64,000 nucleotides of DNA, from positions 1 to 64,000 of the forward strand of contig CANPZE010000004.1 of the NCBI GenBank assembly GCA_947589315.1, written 5' to 3'. The DNA comes from an uncultured Lachnospiraceae bacterium (GTDB lineage: Bacteria; Bacillota; Clostridia; Lachnospirales; Lachnospiraceae). Positions 17,918-28,146 of this stretch are shown in pieces. Within the stretch, counting starts at the first letter, position 1; every line of letters begins with the position of its first letter. Below the pieces are notes generated by a model. It was given only the letters and a program-made list of their open reading frames with translations, searched no databases and had not been told where the DNA came from. Position numbers and translations under genes: made by a program.

Positions 17918-19213
17918 CTATGAATTCATGGATGCCAGCAGCGCTGCAATATCCTCCGGCGACATAATCTTGTTGGGGTCATCGCTAATGGGCGGTACGA
18001 CAGGCTCCGGCTCTGGAGGCTGCTCTGCTTCTGGCGAAGGCTCCTGGGAAGCGGCTGTCTCCTGCTTCTCTTCCGGGACAACATCCTCCTCAAAAAGTTC
18101 CGGCAGCTTCATATTGGTATTTTCTTCTCTGCTATTTTCTGACTGTAATGCCCTTTCTTTCAGATACTCCAATGCAGTCTTATGTACTGGCGGCTTCTGC
18201 GGGTCTCCTGCCTTTCCGGGCTCAGGCTGCCTTTCCGGCACGGGTTCCTGAACGGCTTCCGGCTGAATCTGGGGTATTGGCTCTGGGATCGGCTCTGGCT
18301 CAACCTGAGGCATTGGCTCCGGTATCAGTTCCGGCTCTGGCTCAACCTGAAGCATCGGCTCCGGTATCAGTTCCGGCTCCGGCTCAACCTGAGGCATTGG
18401 CTCCGGTATCAGTTCCGGCTCTGGCTCAACCTGAGGCATTGGCTCCGGGATCGGCTCCGGCTCAACCTGGGGCATCGGCTCTGGGATCGGCTCTGGCTCA
18501 GCCTGAAGCATTGGCTCCGGCTCAACCTGAGGCATCGGCTCCGGCTCAGCCTGAGGCATTGGCTCTGGCTTAATCTGAGGCATTGGCTCCGGCATTGGCT
18601 CTGGGATCGGCTCCCGGATCATTTCCGGCGCCGGCGCCGCTGCTGCCATTGCTGCCGGCCGGGATGCAATTTCCTCCAGCCGTCCCTCTATGACGCCCAA
18701 TCTTTCCAACTGATCCCGGGAAAGCGCTGTCACATCTTCCCCGTTTTTGCGGCTGGCGTCTGTTATCTGGCTTATTCCCTCCGCTGTATGGTCCAGCTTT
18801 TCCGTTATAGTCTCCAGGATCCGGATCAGATCTTCCCTGTCATTCTCCAGGATCCGGATCATATCCTCCCTGTCCGTTTCCTGATCCAGATGGACACTTT
18901 CCTGCAAACGCTTAATGGAAACATAAAGCCCCTTTTCCAGCTTGATCTGTTCAGACAATTTGCTCTCCAGCAAATGCAGCAGCTTCTCATTATATTCCCG
19001 CTGCCGATCCTCTTCTTTCTTTTGTATGCCCTGAATGCTCCGAAGGATCCCATCTGCTACAAAATAAGTACAGATCACTACCACCACTGCTAATATGGTA
19101 CCCAATATCACTCCCTGGACAGAGCCGGAAAAGGTAGTGTGGAATACCACTTCCGCCATAATGCCTGCGACCCAGACAACGATAGCCATTATAGTCGTCT
19201 TATCTATTTCCAT
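17918..19213 (-). CDS. Membrane-anchored coiled-coil protein with Pro/Glu repeats and FliM-like tail
   Basis: A 431-residue protein of unknown function. Two N-terminal membrane segments (about residues 8-54) are followed by a charged coiled coil (about 60-150), a Pro/Glu-rich repeat region (about 200-332, units such as [10 protein letters not shown] and ELIPEPMPQ), a Glu-rich segment, and a C-terminal [16 protein letters not shown]. That last motif resembles the N-terminal SQxEIDALL motif of FliM/FliY. The second ATG (19213) is chosen because AGGGGG is 8 bp before it. It is convergent with the AEC gene and lies just downstream of ahcY. A scaffolding role at the membrane is my inference. Confidence 0.7.
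   Translation of the reverse strand: MEIDKTTIMAIVVWVAGIMAEVVFHTTFSGSVQGVILGTILAVVVVICTYFVADGILRSIQGIQKKEEDRQREYNEKLLHLLESKLSEQIKLEKGLYVSIKRLQESVHLDQETDREDMIRILENDREDLIRILETITEKLDHTAEGISQITDASRKNGEDVTALSRDQLERLGVIEGRLEEIASRPAAMAAAAPAPEMIREPIPEPMPEPMPQIKPEPMPQAEPEPMPQVEPEPMLQAEPEPIPEPMPQVEPEPIPEPMPQVEPEPELIPEPMPQVEPEPELIPEPMLQVEPEPELIPEPMPQVEPEPIPEPIPQIQPEAVQEPVPERQPEPGKAGDPQKPPVHKTALEYLKERALQSENSREENTNMKLPELFEEDVVPEEKQETAASQEPSPEAEQPPEPEPVVPPISDDPNKIMSPEDIAALLASMNS
18218..18613. repeat. Degenerate Pro/Glu coding repeats
   Basis: About 400 bp of imperfect tandem DNA repeats encode EPMPQ(V/A)EPEP and [12 protein letters not shown] units within the gene at 17918-19213. The units differ in length (9-14 residues), and several are identical at the DNA level. 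Confidence 0.9.
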
Positions 19214-19233
19214 AACCATTTCCCCCTAACGAA

Positions 19234-20478
19234 TTACAACGAAGAACTATTCAGATACTCCTGCTGATACGGCGTCAGTTTATCAATATCTTTCCCCAGG
19301 AAACGAAGCTTCCGGTATGCCACCTCCATATCAACCTCACGCGGTACATCAATCAGCCTCTCCTGCAGATTCTTCTCATGCTCCACTAAATATTTAGCGC
19401 TGAGGGCCTGGATGGCAAAGCTCATATCCATGATCTCCGCCGGATGGCCATCCCCGGCCGCCAGATTTACCAGGCGCCCTTCCGCCAGTACATAAATCCA
19501 TTTCCCGTTGGGCAGCTGATAGCCCATGATATTCCTGCGCATTTCCTGCCGGTCCACTGCCAGCTCCCGCAGGCGCTTCATATCGATCTCCACATCAAAA
19601 TGTCCGGCATTGCACAGGATAGCCCCTTCCTTCATTTCCATAAAATCTTCTTCATCGATCACACCGGCGCAGCCTGTCACTGTCACAAAGAAATCCCCCT
19701 GACGGGCGGCTTCTTTCATGGGCATTACCTCAAAACCGTCCATGACTGCCTCAATCGCTTTCACCGGATCGATCTCTGTTACGATCACTCTGGCTCCCAA
19801 TGCCTTTGCCCGCATGGAAACACCTTTACCGCACCAGCCATAGCCGGCTACCACTACAATCTTACCTGCCACGATCAGATTTGTAGTCCGGTTGATCCCA
19901 TCCCAGACAGACTGCCCGGTCCCGTATCGATTGTCAAAAAGATGCTTGCAGTCTGCATTGTTCACCATGACCATAGGAAATTCCAGTTCCCCTGCCGCCG
20001 CCATTGCCTGCAGCCGGATGATCCCTGTAGTAGTCTCCTCGCAGCCCCCGATCACATAGGGGATCTGGTCCCTTTTGCCGGTATGCAGCATATGTACTAA
20101 ATCTCCTCCATCATCAATAATGATATTGGCCTGGTGGGAAAGCACCTCTCCAATATGCTCCTCATACTCTGCCTGGGTGGCATCATACCAGGCATATACA
20201 TTAAGGCCGGCCTCCACCAATGCTGCTGCCACATCATCCTGTGTTGACAGGGGATTGCTCCCTGTAACGTACATTTCTGCCCCGCCCGCTGCCAGTACTT
20301 TACATAAATAAGCAGTCTTTGCCTCCAAATGAATGGACAGCGCGATCCGCTTTCCTGCAAAGGGCTTTGTCTGGCTGAATTCCTCCTCCAGACTGCGCAA
20401 CAGAGGACAATTCCTGCGAACCCACTCGATCTTATGCGCCCCTGACGGAGCCAGACTAATGTCCCTGATTTTGCTCAT
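19234..20478 (-). CDS. ahcY: Adenosylhomocysteinase
   Basis: A 414-residue S-adenosylhomocysteine hydrolase, which splits SAH into adenosine and homocysteine and so relieves methyltransferase inhibition. The NAD-binding loop VVAGYGWCGKGVSMRAKALGA, the STQDDVAAAL segment and the C-terminal KLDxxTxxQxxYL-like end (DKLTPYQQEYLN) are present. It is of the shorter type, lacking the insertion of the eukaryotic enzyme. It has its own promoter. No other activated-methyl-cycle gene is nearby. Confidence 0.95.
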   Translation of the reverse strand: MSKIRDISLAPSGAHKIEWVRRNCPLLRSLEEEFSQTKPFAGKRIALSIHLEAKTAYLCKVLAAGGAEMYVTGSNPLSTQDDVAAALVEAGLNVYAWYDATQAEYEEHIGEVLSHQANIIIDDGGDLVHMLHTGKRDQIPYVIGGCEETTTGIIRLQAMAAAGELEFPMVMVNNADCKHLFDNRYGTGQSVWDGINRTTNLIVAGKIVVVAGYGWCGKGVSMRAKALGARVIVTEIDPVKAIEAVMDGFEVMPMKEAARQGDFFVTVTGCAGVIDEEDFMEMKEGAILCNAGHFDVEIDMKRLRELAVDRQEMRRNIMGYQLPNGKWIYVLAEGRLVNLAAGDGHPAEIMDMSFAIQALSAKYLVEHEKNLQERLIDVPREVDMEVAYRKLRFLGKDIDKLTPYQQEYLNSSSL

Positions 20479-20508
20479 ATCACTTTCCTCCTGATATAGT
20501 TTACTAAT

Positions 20509-20538
20509 ATAATAATTTTATCCCCTGCGCCATGTCAA
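20509..20538 (-). promoter_or_regulatory. Promoter of ahcY
   Basis: Minus-strand TTGACA (20538-20533) and TATTAT (20514-20509) with an 18-bp spacer, about 30 bp before the ahcY start. No SAH riboswitch fits in so short a leader. Confidence 0.5.
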
Positions 20539-20574
20539 GTATCTGGGCATAGGGTCATTATTCCACATCGGCTT

Positions 20575-21225
20575 TCAGCGGCGGGCTACCAGGCGGCAGA
20601 TAGGATTCCCCTGCCGGTAGAACTTCTCCTCATATTCCGTCATCACATTATCCGGAGCCGGGCCGTCCTTATGAAGGTCATAGCTGCATTCCTCTAAGCT
20701 CCACCCTGCCAGAGGCAGCTGTTCCAGAGAAAAATCAAAAAGGGGGCGGTTATCCGTCTTAAATTGGATGCCGCCTTCCGGGGAGAGTATCCGGCCATAA
20801 CGCTCCAGAAATTGCACCGAGGTCAGCCTCCGTTTGGCATGGCGGTCTTTGGGCCAGGGATCGGAGAAATTCAGATAGATCCATTGAATCTCTCCAGGGG
20901 CAAAATACTTGTCAATATCTTCTGCATCCATGCGCAGAAACAACAGGTTGTCCCCCTCCAGCGTTTCTCTTTTGTCCAGAGCCCTCACCAGTACGCTGGA
21001 ATATTTTTCTATCCCAATATAATTAACCTGCGGATGGAGACGGGCCATCTCTGTGATAAAACGCCCTTTCCCCATTCCAACCTCAATATGGATGGGATGG
21101 TCATTACGGAAATAGTTCTCTCTCCATAGCCCCCGGTAATCTCTCCCATCCTGCCCATCTGTCTGTATCGCATATTTATTGTCCAGGATCCTTTCCTGAG
21201 AACCCTTTACATTTCTGAGACGCAT
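20575..21225 (-). CDS. trmB: tRNA (guanine-N7-)-methyltransferase
   Basis: A 216-residue SAM-dependent methyltransferase that makes m7G46 in tRNA. The SAM motif EVGMGKGRFI, the YIGIEKYSS segment, NFSDPWPKDRHAKRRL and the C-terminal YEEKF segment are diagnostic for TrmB. It lies between the secY terminator and ahcY and reads the same way, probably as a separate transcript. Confidence 0.95.
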   Translation of the reverse strand: MRLRNVKGSQERILDNKYAIQTDGQDGRDYRGLWRENYFRNDHPIHIEVGMGKGRFITEMARLHPQVNYIGIEKYSSVLVRALDKRETLEGDNLLFLRMDAEDIDKYFAPGEIQWIYLNFSDPWPKDRHAKRRLTSVQFLERYGRILSPEGGIQFKTDNRPLFDFSLEQLPLAGWSLEECSYDLHKDGPAPDNVMTEYEEKFYRQGNPICRLVARR

Positions 21226-21365
21226 GTGTTGTCTTCTCCTCCGCAGCGCATATTATAATCCATCTATGATACAATCTTATTATACAAAACAAAGAGGGAA
21301 AATTCAATGTAGAGATCGATCGTTTGCCATGCCCTGCCATCGTCCCCGAAATACTTCCTGATGCT

Positions 21366-21402
21366 AAAAATACCGGGAAAAGCATTTCTGCCTTTCCCGG
21401 TA
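21366..21402 (-). terminator. Terminator of the S10-spc operon after secY
   Basis: A 10-bp perfect stem, TACCGGGAAA with TTTCCCGGTA, followed on the minus strand by TTTTTAGC, about 45 bp after the secY stop. It marks the end of the ribosomal operon. Confidence 0.85.
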
Positions 21403-21445
21403 TAAATTACCGCTGACTGGGATTTTCCTTCTATCCCTTTCTGTA

Positions 21446-22783
21446 TTATTCGCTGATAAACCCTTTGTAATGACGTACCAGCATCTGAGACTCGATCTGT
21501 TTCAAGGTCTCGAGAATAACGCCTACAATAATAATAATGGAGGTACCGCCGAAGGATACATCGGCGCCAAATGCGCCAGAGAAGAAGATCGGTACAAATG
21601 CCACAAAGGAAAGCCCGATCGCCCCAATCATGATAACATTGTTCAATACCCTTGTCAGATAGTCCATGGTAGGCTTACCCGGACGGATACCAGGAATGAA
21701 GCCTCCCTGCTTTTTCATATTCATCGCAATCTCCTGGGGATTGAAGGTGATGGATGTATAGAAATAAGCAAAGAAGATGATCAATGCAATATAGATCACA
21801 AGTCCCAGCGTATATTTAAATTCGTTAAAGCTATCAATATTACACCATGCGCCCTGGTTGAGTACCTTCAAACATTTCTGGAGGAAGGTGGCGCCTGCTC
21901 CGGAAGCGGGCTCAACACCGGCAAACCGCGCAATAACAATAGGCATGCTGAACAAAGACCCGGCAAAGATGATCGGGATAACGCCGGCTGTGTTGACCTT
22001 CAACGGGATATGGGAGGACTGTCCCCCCACCAGCTTGCGTCCCTGCGTCTTCTTAGAATACTGTACGCTGATCCTTCTCTCACCATCGGAAAGATAGATG
22101 ATAAAGATTACCATACCCACAATAATCGCAATGATCACCAGGGCGCCGATCAAACCATTTACCACATTTCCTGCGCCGGTAACATATTTTTCCGCTAATG
22201 TCCTCATATCCTCCGGCATACGGGAAACAATGTTATACAGCAGGATAATGGAAATACCGTTTCCAATTCCTTTTTCTGTGATCTGCTCGCCCAGCCACAT
22301 CAGAAAACTGGAGCCGGCTGTCATAGCAACGACACAGACTGTTACTGTAGTGAAAGTCACGCCTTCCTTCAGGAAACCCTGATTTCCAAATCCGATCGCC
22401 ATTGCTGCACTTTCCAGTACGGAAAGGGCAATCGTGGTATATCTGGTATACTCTGAGATCTTCTTCCTGCCCTCTTCACCATCTTTGTGCAGCTCCTCCA
22501 GCCGGGGGATCGCGATGGTAAGCAGCTGAAGGATAATGGAAGCGGTAATGTAAGGCGTAATGTTCAATGCAAAAATGGACATTTCCTCAAAGGAACCGCC
22601 AGTAAGCTGGCTAATGAAGTCCGATGCGCTCTGCTGGGAGAACCATTGGGCAACATAGTCGCCATCGACCCCAGGCAAGGGAAGCTGGCTCCCAATACGG
22701 ACTATGATCAGAGCGAAAAGCGTATAAAAAATCTTCTTTCGTAAATCCTTGATTTTAAACGCATTACGAATTGTCTCAAACAT
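21446..22783 (-). CDS. secY: Preprotein translocase subunit SecY
   Basis: The 445-residue channel subunit of the Sec translocon, with about ten membrane segments. GVTPYITASIILQLLT-like (ITPYITASIILQLL), GGQSSHIPLKVNTAGVIPIIFA and NPQEIAMNMKKQGGFIPGIRPG are classic SecY segments. It is the last gene of the operon, directly after rplO. In most related genomes adk, map, infA and the alpha operon follow; here a terminator comes next. Confidence 0.97.
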   Translation of the reverse strand: MFETIRNAFKIKDLRKKIFYTLFALIIVRIGSQLPLPGVDGDYVAQWFSQQSASDFISQLTGGSFEEMSIFALNITPYITASIILQLLTIAIPRLEELHKDGEEGRKKISEYTRYTTIALSVLESAAMAIGFGNQGFLKEGVTFTTVTVCVVAMTAGSSFLMWLGEQITEKGIGNGISIILLYNIVSRMPEDMRTLAEKYVTGAGNVVNGLIGALVIIAIIVGMVIFIIYLSDGERRISVQYSKKTQGRKLVGGQSSHIPLKVNTAGVIPIIFAGSLFSMPIVIARFAGVEPASGAGATFLQKCLKVLNQGAWCNIDSFNEFKYTLGLVIYIALIIFFAYFYTSITFNPQEIAMNMKKQGGFIPGIRPGKPTMDYLTRVLNNVIMIGAIGLSFVAFVPIFFSGAFGADVSFGGTSIIIIVGVILETLKQIESQMLVRHYKGFISE

Positions 22784-22785
22784 TC

Positions 22786-23226
22786 TTAGATCACCTCAGC
22801 TTTTCCACCAAGAGCCTCAATCTTTGCAGCAGCACTCTTACTGAATGCATTCACCTGAACGGTAAGCTTCTTAGTTAATTCCCCATTTCCCAGTATCTTT
22901 ACGCCATCCTTAGGATTGCTGATCACACCAGCCTCAAGAAGCGATGCTACCGTTACGACAGCGCCGTCCTCAAACTTGTTCAATTTATCTACATTGATCG
23001 CAACGATCTCCTTGGAGTTGATGTTCGTAAATCCTCTCTTAGGGATACGTCTGTACAAGGGCATCTGTCCACCCTCAAAGCCAGGGCGGGGAGCGCCGGA
23101 ACGCGCCTTTTGGCCTTTATGGCCCTTGCCTGCCGTCTTGCCGTTTCCTGAGCCATGTCCACGGCCTCTTCTAAAGTTGTTACTCTGCTTGGAACCGTCT
23201 GCCGGTCTCAATTCTGATAAGTTCAT
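22786..23226 (-). CDS. rplO: 50S ribosomal protein L15
   Basis: 146 residues with the Gly-rich N-terminus [20 protein letters not shown] and the [18 protein letters not shown] core of L15. Its stop is 2 bp from the secY start. It is separated from rpmD by an unusual 220-bp spacer containing hairpins. Confidence 0.97.
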   Translation of the reverse strand: MNLSELRPADGSKQSNNFRRGRGHGSGNGKTAGKGHKGQKARSGAPRPGFEGGQMPLYRRIPKRGFTNINSKEIVAINVDKLNKFEDGAVVTVASLLEAGVISNPKDGVKILGNGELTKKLTVQVNAFSKSAAAKIEALGGKAEVI

Positions 23227-23446
23227 TGAATATACCTCCTAAATCCCGGACATTTCTTGTCCGGCCCACTAACGAACCACAGAGCCGGAAGCTCTGCGGC
23301 AAAAAGGAACGATGCCAGATACCGCCTTCCTTTCTGCTCAGGGAAACCGGAAATTTCCCTTTGTCCTCGCTATTTGCTGCAGCCATTTCTGGCAAAAGGA
23401 TCCGCCCTCCAGAAAAATATGTTTCCCCGGGCTGTATCTCCTTATA
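23227..23446 (-). other. 220-bp spacer with hairpins inside the ribosomal operon
   Basis: No gene is visible between rpmD and rplO. Just before the rplO ribosome binding site is a 7-bp hairpin, CCGGACA-N5-TGTCCGG (23246-23264), without a T-run. Other short stems such as AGAGC-N5-GCTCT lie in the middle. The gap is long for this operon, where most spacings are under 60 bp. Confidence 0.5.
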
Positions 23447-23629
23447 TTAAATCTCTTCTACTTTTACCAGGTGCTTTACATGCCAAATCATGCCCCGCAC
23501 TGCCGCATTGTCCGGCAGCTCAACAGACTTATGAAGCTTCCTCAGCCCCAGAGCCTCCACTGTTGCGCGATGTTTGGGAATGGCACCAATTGTAGATTTT
23601 ACTAATGTAACCTTTAATTTACCTGCCAT
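23447..23629 (-). CDS. rpmD: 50S ribosomal protein L30
   Basis: 60 residues, the normal bacterial length: [12 protein letters not shown], then [18 protein letters not shown] and the conserved [11 protein letters not shown] end. The ATG at 23629 follows GGAGGAAATC; the in-frame ATG at 23641 overlaps the ribosome binding site and is not used. Confidence 0.96.
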   Translation of the reverse strand: MAGKLKVTLVKSTIGAIPKHRATVEALGLRKLHKSVELPDNAAVRGMIWHVKHLVKVEEI

Positions 23630-23686
23630 GATTTCCTCCATTCCGCCGTATAGAATTTTCTATATGGCCTGACCTTACAAATCCTA

Positions 23687-24196
23687 TTAGCCCAAAAGCT
23701 CTTCTACAGAAATGCCGCGGGCTTTTGCTACCTCTTCCGGAGTCTTCAGATTCTTAAGACCCTCGATAGCAGCCAGAACGACATTCTGTTTATTATTAGA
23801 ACCAAGGGATTTGGTACGGATATTCTTGTAACCTGCAAGCTCAAGCACGGCACGGGCAGGACCACCAGCGATGACACCTGTACCTTCTGGAGCTTTCTTG
23901 ATCAATACAGACGCGCTTCCATACTTACCTGTGAAGTCATGGGGCACGCTGCCATTCTCATCGATAGGAACTTCCACCAGTTTCTTAGCAGCAGCTTCCT
24001 TACCCTTGCGGATCGCTTCGGGAATCTCAGTTGCCTTGCCAAGACCAACACCCACGTGTCCGTTCTTATCGCCAACTACTACTAATGCAGTAAATCTCAT
24101 ATTACGTCCACCCTTAACTACTTTGGTTACGCGCTTGATCGTTACCACATTATCCTCCAGCTCTAACTGGCTGGCATCAATAATTGTACGTTTCAT
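23687..24196 (-). CDS. rpsE: 30S ribosomal protein S5
   Basis: 169 residues. The double-stranded RNA-binding N-terminal part includes [22 protein letters not shown], and the C-terminal part includes [20 protein letters not shown], both diagnostic for S5. Sits between rplR and rpmD as usual. Confidence 0.97.
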   Translation of the reverse strand: MKRTIIDASQLELEDNVVTIKRVTKVVKGGRNMRFTALVVVGDKNGHVGVGLGKATEIPEAIRKGKEAAAKKLVEVPIDENGSVPHDFTGKYGSASVLIKKAPEGTGVIAGGPARAVLELAGYKNIRTKSLGSNNKQNVVLAAIEGLKNLKTPEEVAKARGISVEELLG

Positions 24197-24271
24197 GAGT
24201 TTTCCTCCTCTAAAATTATGAATCTTCCTGAATCTGCTTCAGGAAGCTAGAATCCTGCGGATCCCTAAAAC

Positions 24272-24640
24272 CTAGAATTCCAATCCAGCCTCTCTTGCAG
24301 CCTCTGCCAAAGCCTTAACCTTACCCTGATAGATAAAGCCGCCACGATCAAAGACAACGGTTGTAATACCCTTATCCAATGCTTTCTTTGCGATGATCTC
24401 GCCCAGCTTTGCAGCTGCTTCAACATTGTTTGTTTTCTCTAATTCTGCTTTTACATCCTTCTGAAGAGTGGAAGCGGAAACTAAAGTATTACCAGCGGTG
24501 TCATCGATGATCTGAGCATACATATGATTGTTGCTTCTAAACACAGATAAACGCGGTCTTTCGGCTGTGCCGGAAAAACGATTACGGACCTTCATGTGCT
24601 TCTTCACACGAACTTTACTTCTTGACTGCTTTTTAATCAT
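24272..24640 (-). CDS. rplR: 50S ribosomal protein L18
   Basis: 122 residues with the 5S-rRNA-binding L18 pattern: [27 protein letters not shown] and the C-terminal [23 protein letters not shown]. Usual place after rplF. Confidence 0.97.
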   Translation of the reverse strand: MIKKQSRSKVRVKKHMKVRNRFSGTAERPRLSVFRSNNHMYAQIIDDTAGNTLVSASTLQKDVKAELEKTNNVEAAAKLGEIIAKKALDKGITTVVFDRGGFIYQGKVKALAEAAREAGLEF

Positions 24641-24659
24641 CGTATATTCACTCCTTTAT

Positions 24660-25202
24660 TTATTTTTTACCTGTCTTACCAACCTTACGCCTAATAACCT
24701 CATCAGCATATTTGATACCCTTGCCTTTATATGGTTCGGGTGCTCTCTTCTCTCTGATCTCAGCAGCGTATTGGCCTACCTTTTCCTTGTCGATGCCCTT
24801 TACAATGATCTTGTTCTGACCATCTACAACAACCTCCAGGCCTTCCGGATCTTCCATCTCTACCGGATGGGAATATCCCAGGGAGAGAACCAGTTTCTTC
24901 CCCTGCTTCTGGGCCCTGTAACCTACACCGTTTACTTCCAGTTCTTTCTGATAGCCTTCTGTCACGCCGATCACCATATTGTTGATCAAAGTTCTTGTAA
25001 GGCCGTGCAAAGATTTCATCTTCTTCAGATCATTGGGCCTGGAGACAGTAACCTTCTCTCCGTCCTTCTTGATCTCCATTTCCGCAGGGAGAACTCTCTC
25101 CAGAGTACCCTTCGGTCCTTTTACCGTCACTTTATTATTTTCTGCAATATCAACAGTTACCCCTGCCGGTATTGCGATAGGCATTCTTCCGATTCGTGAC
25201 AT
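24660..25202 (-). CDS. rplF: 50S ribosomal protein L6
   Basis: 180 residues with two L6 repeats; [14 protein letters not shown] at the N-terminus and [28 protein letters not shown] at the end are typical. I start at the ATG at 25202, 8 bp after GGAGG; the ATG at 25217 lies before that site. Confidence 0.97.
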   Translation of the reverse strand: MSRIGRMPIAIPAGVTVDIAENNKVTVKGPKGTLERVLPAEMEIKKDGEKVTVSRPNDLKKMKSLHGLTRTLINNMVIGVTEGYQKELEVNGVGYRAQKQGKKLVLSLGYSHPVEMEDPEGLEVVVDGQNKIIVKGIDKEKVGQYAAEIREKRAPEPYKGKGIKYADEVIRRKVGKTGKK

Positions 25203-25252
25203 GCCGTACACCTCCATATTCCTGGTATAATGGGAGTCCTGATCCTCTGGGA

Positions 25253-25654
25253 TTACCAGATAAATGCAAGAACCTCACCGCCAACATTTTCTTTTCTGGC
25301 TTCCTTATCTGTCATAACACCCTTGTTGGTGGAAATAATTGCAATACCCAGTCCACCCAGAACCTTAGGAAGCTCATCTTTACCGGCGTAAACGCGAAGA
25401 CCCGGCTTGGAAATTCTCTTCAATCCTGTAATGATCTTGTCGTTCTTATCTGCGCCGTATTTCAATGTGATGTGGATAGTCTTAACACCATCAACGTCAA
25501 TCATATCAAACTTTTTGATGTATCCCTCTTTCAAGAGGATCTCAGCGATAGAAACCTTCATCTTTGAGCTGGGTACATCAACTGTATCATGCTTTGCAGT
25601 ATTTGCATTACGGATTCTTGTAAGCATATCTGCAATAGGATCGCTCGTCATCAT
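25253..25654 (-). CDS. rpsH: 30S ribosomal protein S8
   Basis: 133 residues: [16 protein letters not shown] at the N-terminus and the C-terminal [27 protein letters not shown] are S8 signatures. Two ATGs in a row (25654, 25651) both follow AAGGAGG; the first has the shorter spacing of 10 bp. Confidence 0.97.
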   Translation of the reverse strand: MMTSDPIADMLTRIRNANTAKHDTVDVPSSKMKVSIAEILLKEGYIKKFDMIDVDGVKTIHITLKYGADKNDKIITGLKRISKPGLRVYAGKDELPKVLGGLGIAIISTNKGVMTDKEARKENVGGEVLAFIW

Positions 25655-25672
25655 CTTGTTTTTACCTCCTTA

Positions 25673-25858
25673 TTACCAGCTTGCTTTCTTCACGCCTGGA
25701 ATCTGTCCCTTGTAAGCTAACTCACGGAAGCAGATTCTGCAAATTCCGTATTTTCTTAAATAAGCATGTGGACGACCACAAATTCTGCAGCGGCTGTACT
25801 CCCTGGTGGAGAATTTTGCCTTGCGCTGCTGCTTAACCTTCATAGAAGTCTTAGCCAT
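25673..25858 (-). CDS. rpsN: 30S ribosomal protein S14, zinc type
   Basis: 61 residues, the short type-Z S14 with two CxxC pairs (CRIC and CRIC) that bind zinc and a C-terminal GVKKASW. The longer zinc-free paralogue is not in this window. Confidence 0.97.
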   Translation of the reverse strand: MAKTSMKVKQQRKAKFSTREYSRCRICGRPHAYLRKYGICRICFRELAYKGQIPGVKKASW

Positions 25859-25870
25859 GAAATCCCCTCC

Positions 25871-26413
25871 TTATTTCTTGAATGGCATACCAAACTGTGC
25901 CAATAATTCACGAGCTTCTTCATCTGTATGAGCGGTGGTGACAAAGATCACATCCATGCCTCTGACCTTATCCACCTTATCATACTCTATCTCAGGGAAA
26001 ATTAACTGCTCCTTGATTCCAAGCGCATAATTACCTCTGCCGTCAAACGCATTAGGGTTTACTCCCCGGAAGTCGCGCACGCGAGGTAATGCTAAATTCA
26101 CAAGACGATCCAGGAACTCATACATCTTGTCGCCCCGCAGGGTTACCTTACATCCGATTGCCATACCTTCTCTCAGCTTGAAGTTTGCTACAGAGTGTTT
26201 TGCCTTTGTTGGCACCGGCTTCTGGCCGGTAATGATCTCCAGCTCGGCCATGGCAGAATCCAGAACTTTGGAATTCTCCTTTGCCTCGCCCACACCCATG
26301 TTGATGACAATCTTCTCAAGCTTTGGTACCTGCATAATATTTTTATAACCAAACTTTTTGGTCATCGCTTCCACGATGTCCTTCTGATAATTCTCTTTTA
26401 ATCGTGCTGCCAC
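25871..26413 (-). CDS. rplE: 50S ribosomal protein L5
   Basis: 180 residues; [42 protein letters not shown] and the C-terminal [17 protein letters not shown] are typical of L5, which binds 5S rRNA. Confidence 0.97.
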   Translation of the reverse strand: MAARLKENYQKDIVEAMTKKFGYKNIMQVPKLEKIVINMGVGEAKENSKVLDSAMAELEIITGQKPVPTKAKHSVANFKLREGMAIGCKVTLRGDKMYEFLDRLVNLALPRVRDFRGVNPNAFDGRGNYALGIKEQLIFPEIEYDKVDKVRGMDVIFVTTAHTDEEARELLAQFGMPFKK

Positions 26414-26436
26414 CTGAAACTGCCTCCTTCCTCTCC

Positions 26437-26742
26437 TTAGTCAATCACTTCACCAGTTGCTTTGGCATAACGAACCTTTTTTCCATCCTCAAATTTGAAG
26501 CCCACGCGGGTAACCTTCCCTTTATTTACATACATTACGTTGGACACATCAATCGGGGCAGACTGCTGTACAATTCCGCCCTGTGGATTGGACTGGTTGG
26601 GCTTTACATGCTTTGTCACCTGGTTGATCCCTTCAATAATAACCTTTCCATTCTTTACGGATGTTACCTTGCCTTCTCTGCCTTTATCCTTGCCAGCGAT
26701 CACTTTAACCGTATCGCCTTTCTTAATCTTACTTGTTGCCAC
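26437..26742 (-). CDS. rplX: 50S ribosomal protein L24
   Basis: 101 residues with the KOW motif [20 protein letters not shown]. The start is a GTG at 26742, 8 bp after AAGGAGG; an earlier in-frame GTG at 26751 overlaps the ribosome binding site. Confidence 0.96.
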   Translation of the reverse strand: MATSKIKKGDTVKVIAGKDKGREGKVTSVKNGKVIIEGINQVTKHVKPNQSNPQGGIVQQSAPIDVSNVMYVNKGKVTRVGFKFEDGKKVRYAKATGEVID

Positions 26743-26755
26743 GATCCACACCTCC

Positions 26756-27124
26756 TTATAATACTTCTGGCGCTAATGATACGATCTTCATGAACTGTTT
26801 GTCTCTCAATTCCCTAGCGACTGGTCCGAAGATACGGGTTCCTCTGGGTGTCTTATCCTCACGGATGATAACAGCTGCATTTTCGTCAAAGCGGATATAG
26901 GAACCGTCCGGACGGCGGGTACTCTTAACAGTACGTACCACAACAGCCTTCACAACATCGCCCTTCTTTACAACACCCCCTGGTGTTGCATCTTTAACAG
27001 AAGCAACGATGACATCACCGATACTCGCATATCTTCTGGTCGAACCACCCAAAACTCTGATACAAAGAAGTTCTTTAGCGCCTGTATTATCAGCTACTTT
27101 CAGTCTTGATTCCTGCTGTACCAT
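26756..27124 (-). CDS. rplN: 50S ribosomal protein L14
   Basis: 122 residues, exactly the usual length: [26 protein letters not shown] and the C-terminal [19 protein letters not shown]. The ATG at 27124 follows GGAGGTAATC. Confidence 0.97.
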   Translation of the reverse strand: MVQQESRLKVADNTGAKELLCIRVLGGSTRRYASIGDVIVASVKDATPGGVVKKGDVVKAVVVRTVKSTRRPDGSYIRFDENAAVIIREDKTPRGTRIFGPVARELRDKQFMKIVSLAPEVL

Positions 27125-27224
27125 GATTACCTCCATATTCTGCCGTAATAACCGGCTTTCTCAATTCTCTGACCCAGATCACGGCGCTGCCATGCCTCTG
27201 GACTGTGCGAACTCCGGTCACGGA

Positions 27225-27479
27225 TTACTTTGCTCTTTCAATGATATCCATCAATCTCCATCTCTTGTCCTTAGACAGGGGCCTGGTCTCCATGATCCTT
27301 ACTCTATCACCAATCTTACATGTATTCTGCTCATCATGAGCCTTCAGCTTACGGGTTCTCTTGATGATCTTGTTATAAAGCGGGTGCTTTACATTATCTA
27401 CAACAGCAACAACGATCGTCTTATCCATCTTGTCGCTAACTACCTTACCAACACGGGTCTTTCTAAGATTTCTCTCCAC
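27225..27479 (-). CDS. rpsQ: 30S ribosomal protein S17
   Basis: 84 residues, starting with GTG at 27479, 8 bp after [27 protein letters not shown] and [29 protein letters not shown] are diagnostic for S17. Confidence 0.97.
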   Translation of the reverse strand: MERNLRKTRVGKVVSDKMDKTIVVAVVDNVKHPLYNKIIKRTRKLKAHDEQNTCKIGDRVRIMETRPLSKDKRWRLMDIIERAK

Positions 27480-27521
27480 AACAGGTTCCTCCTTTCCATG
27501 TTGTATGCCTATTGATATCTT

Positions 27522-27719
27522 TTAGTTCTGTGCTGCGAGCACTGTCTGGATCCTTGCAATATTCTTCTTTACTTCCTTGATCCGGCTGGTATTATCCAGC
27601 TGATTCGTTGCGTTCTGGAATCTCAGGTTGAAAAGCTCCTTTTTTGCAGCTACCAGATCCTCATTCAACTCTTCCACAGATTTTGTCCTTAATTCTTCCA
27701 TAAACTGCTTACTCTTCAC
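27522..27719 (-). CDS. rpmC: 50S ribosomal protein L29
   Basis: 65 residues: [27 protein letters not shown], then [19 protein letters not shown]. The start is a GTG at 27719, 8 bp after GGAGG, and overlaps the end of rplP by 11 bp, which couples their translation. Confidence 0.95.
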   Translation of the reverse strand: MKSKQFMEELRTKSVEELNEDLVAAKKELFNLRFQNATNQLDNTSRIKEVKKNIARIQTVLAAQN

Positions 27720-28146
27720 TGCCCGCACCTCCTTCTAAGTCTGCGCGAGATACTACCTTGCATTTCACAGGCAATTTGTGAGTTGCAAGACGTAAAGCTT
27801 CTCTTGCCACATCCTCTGATACTCCTGAAATCTCAAACATTACGCGACCGGGCTTAACAACTGCTACCCAGTATTCTAATGCGCCTTTACCAGAACCCAT
27901 TCGGGTCTCAGCAGGCTTTGCTGTAACCGGCTTATCCGGGAAGATCTTAATCCAGACCTTACCGCCACGCTTAATATAACGTGTCATAGCTACACGGGCT
28001 GCCTCGATCTGATTGGACTTAATCCATGCCGGCTCCAATGCTACGATACCGAATTCGCCGTTTGTAATCTTATTTCCTCTGAGCGCTTTTCCTGTCATGC
28101 TACCGCGGAACTGTTTACGGCGCTTTACTCTCTTTGGCATTAACAT
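27709..28146 (-). CDS. rplP: 50S ribosomal protein L16
   Basis: 145 residues with [23 protein letters not shown] and [27 protein letters not shown], both L16 signatures. The start overlaps the rpsC stop by one base (TAATG). Confidence 0.97.
   Translation of the reverse strand: MLMPKRVKRRKQFRGSMTGKALRGNKITNGEFGIVALEPAWIKSNQIEAARVAMTRYIKRGGKVWIKIFPDKPVTAKPAETRMGSGKGALEYWVAVVKPGRVMFEISGVSEDVAREALRLATHKLPVKCKVVSRADLEGGAGSEE

Noticed and set aside
20479..20574. SAH riboswitch before ahcY
   Set aside because: The promoter lies about 30 bp from the start codon, leaving no room for an aptamer.
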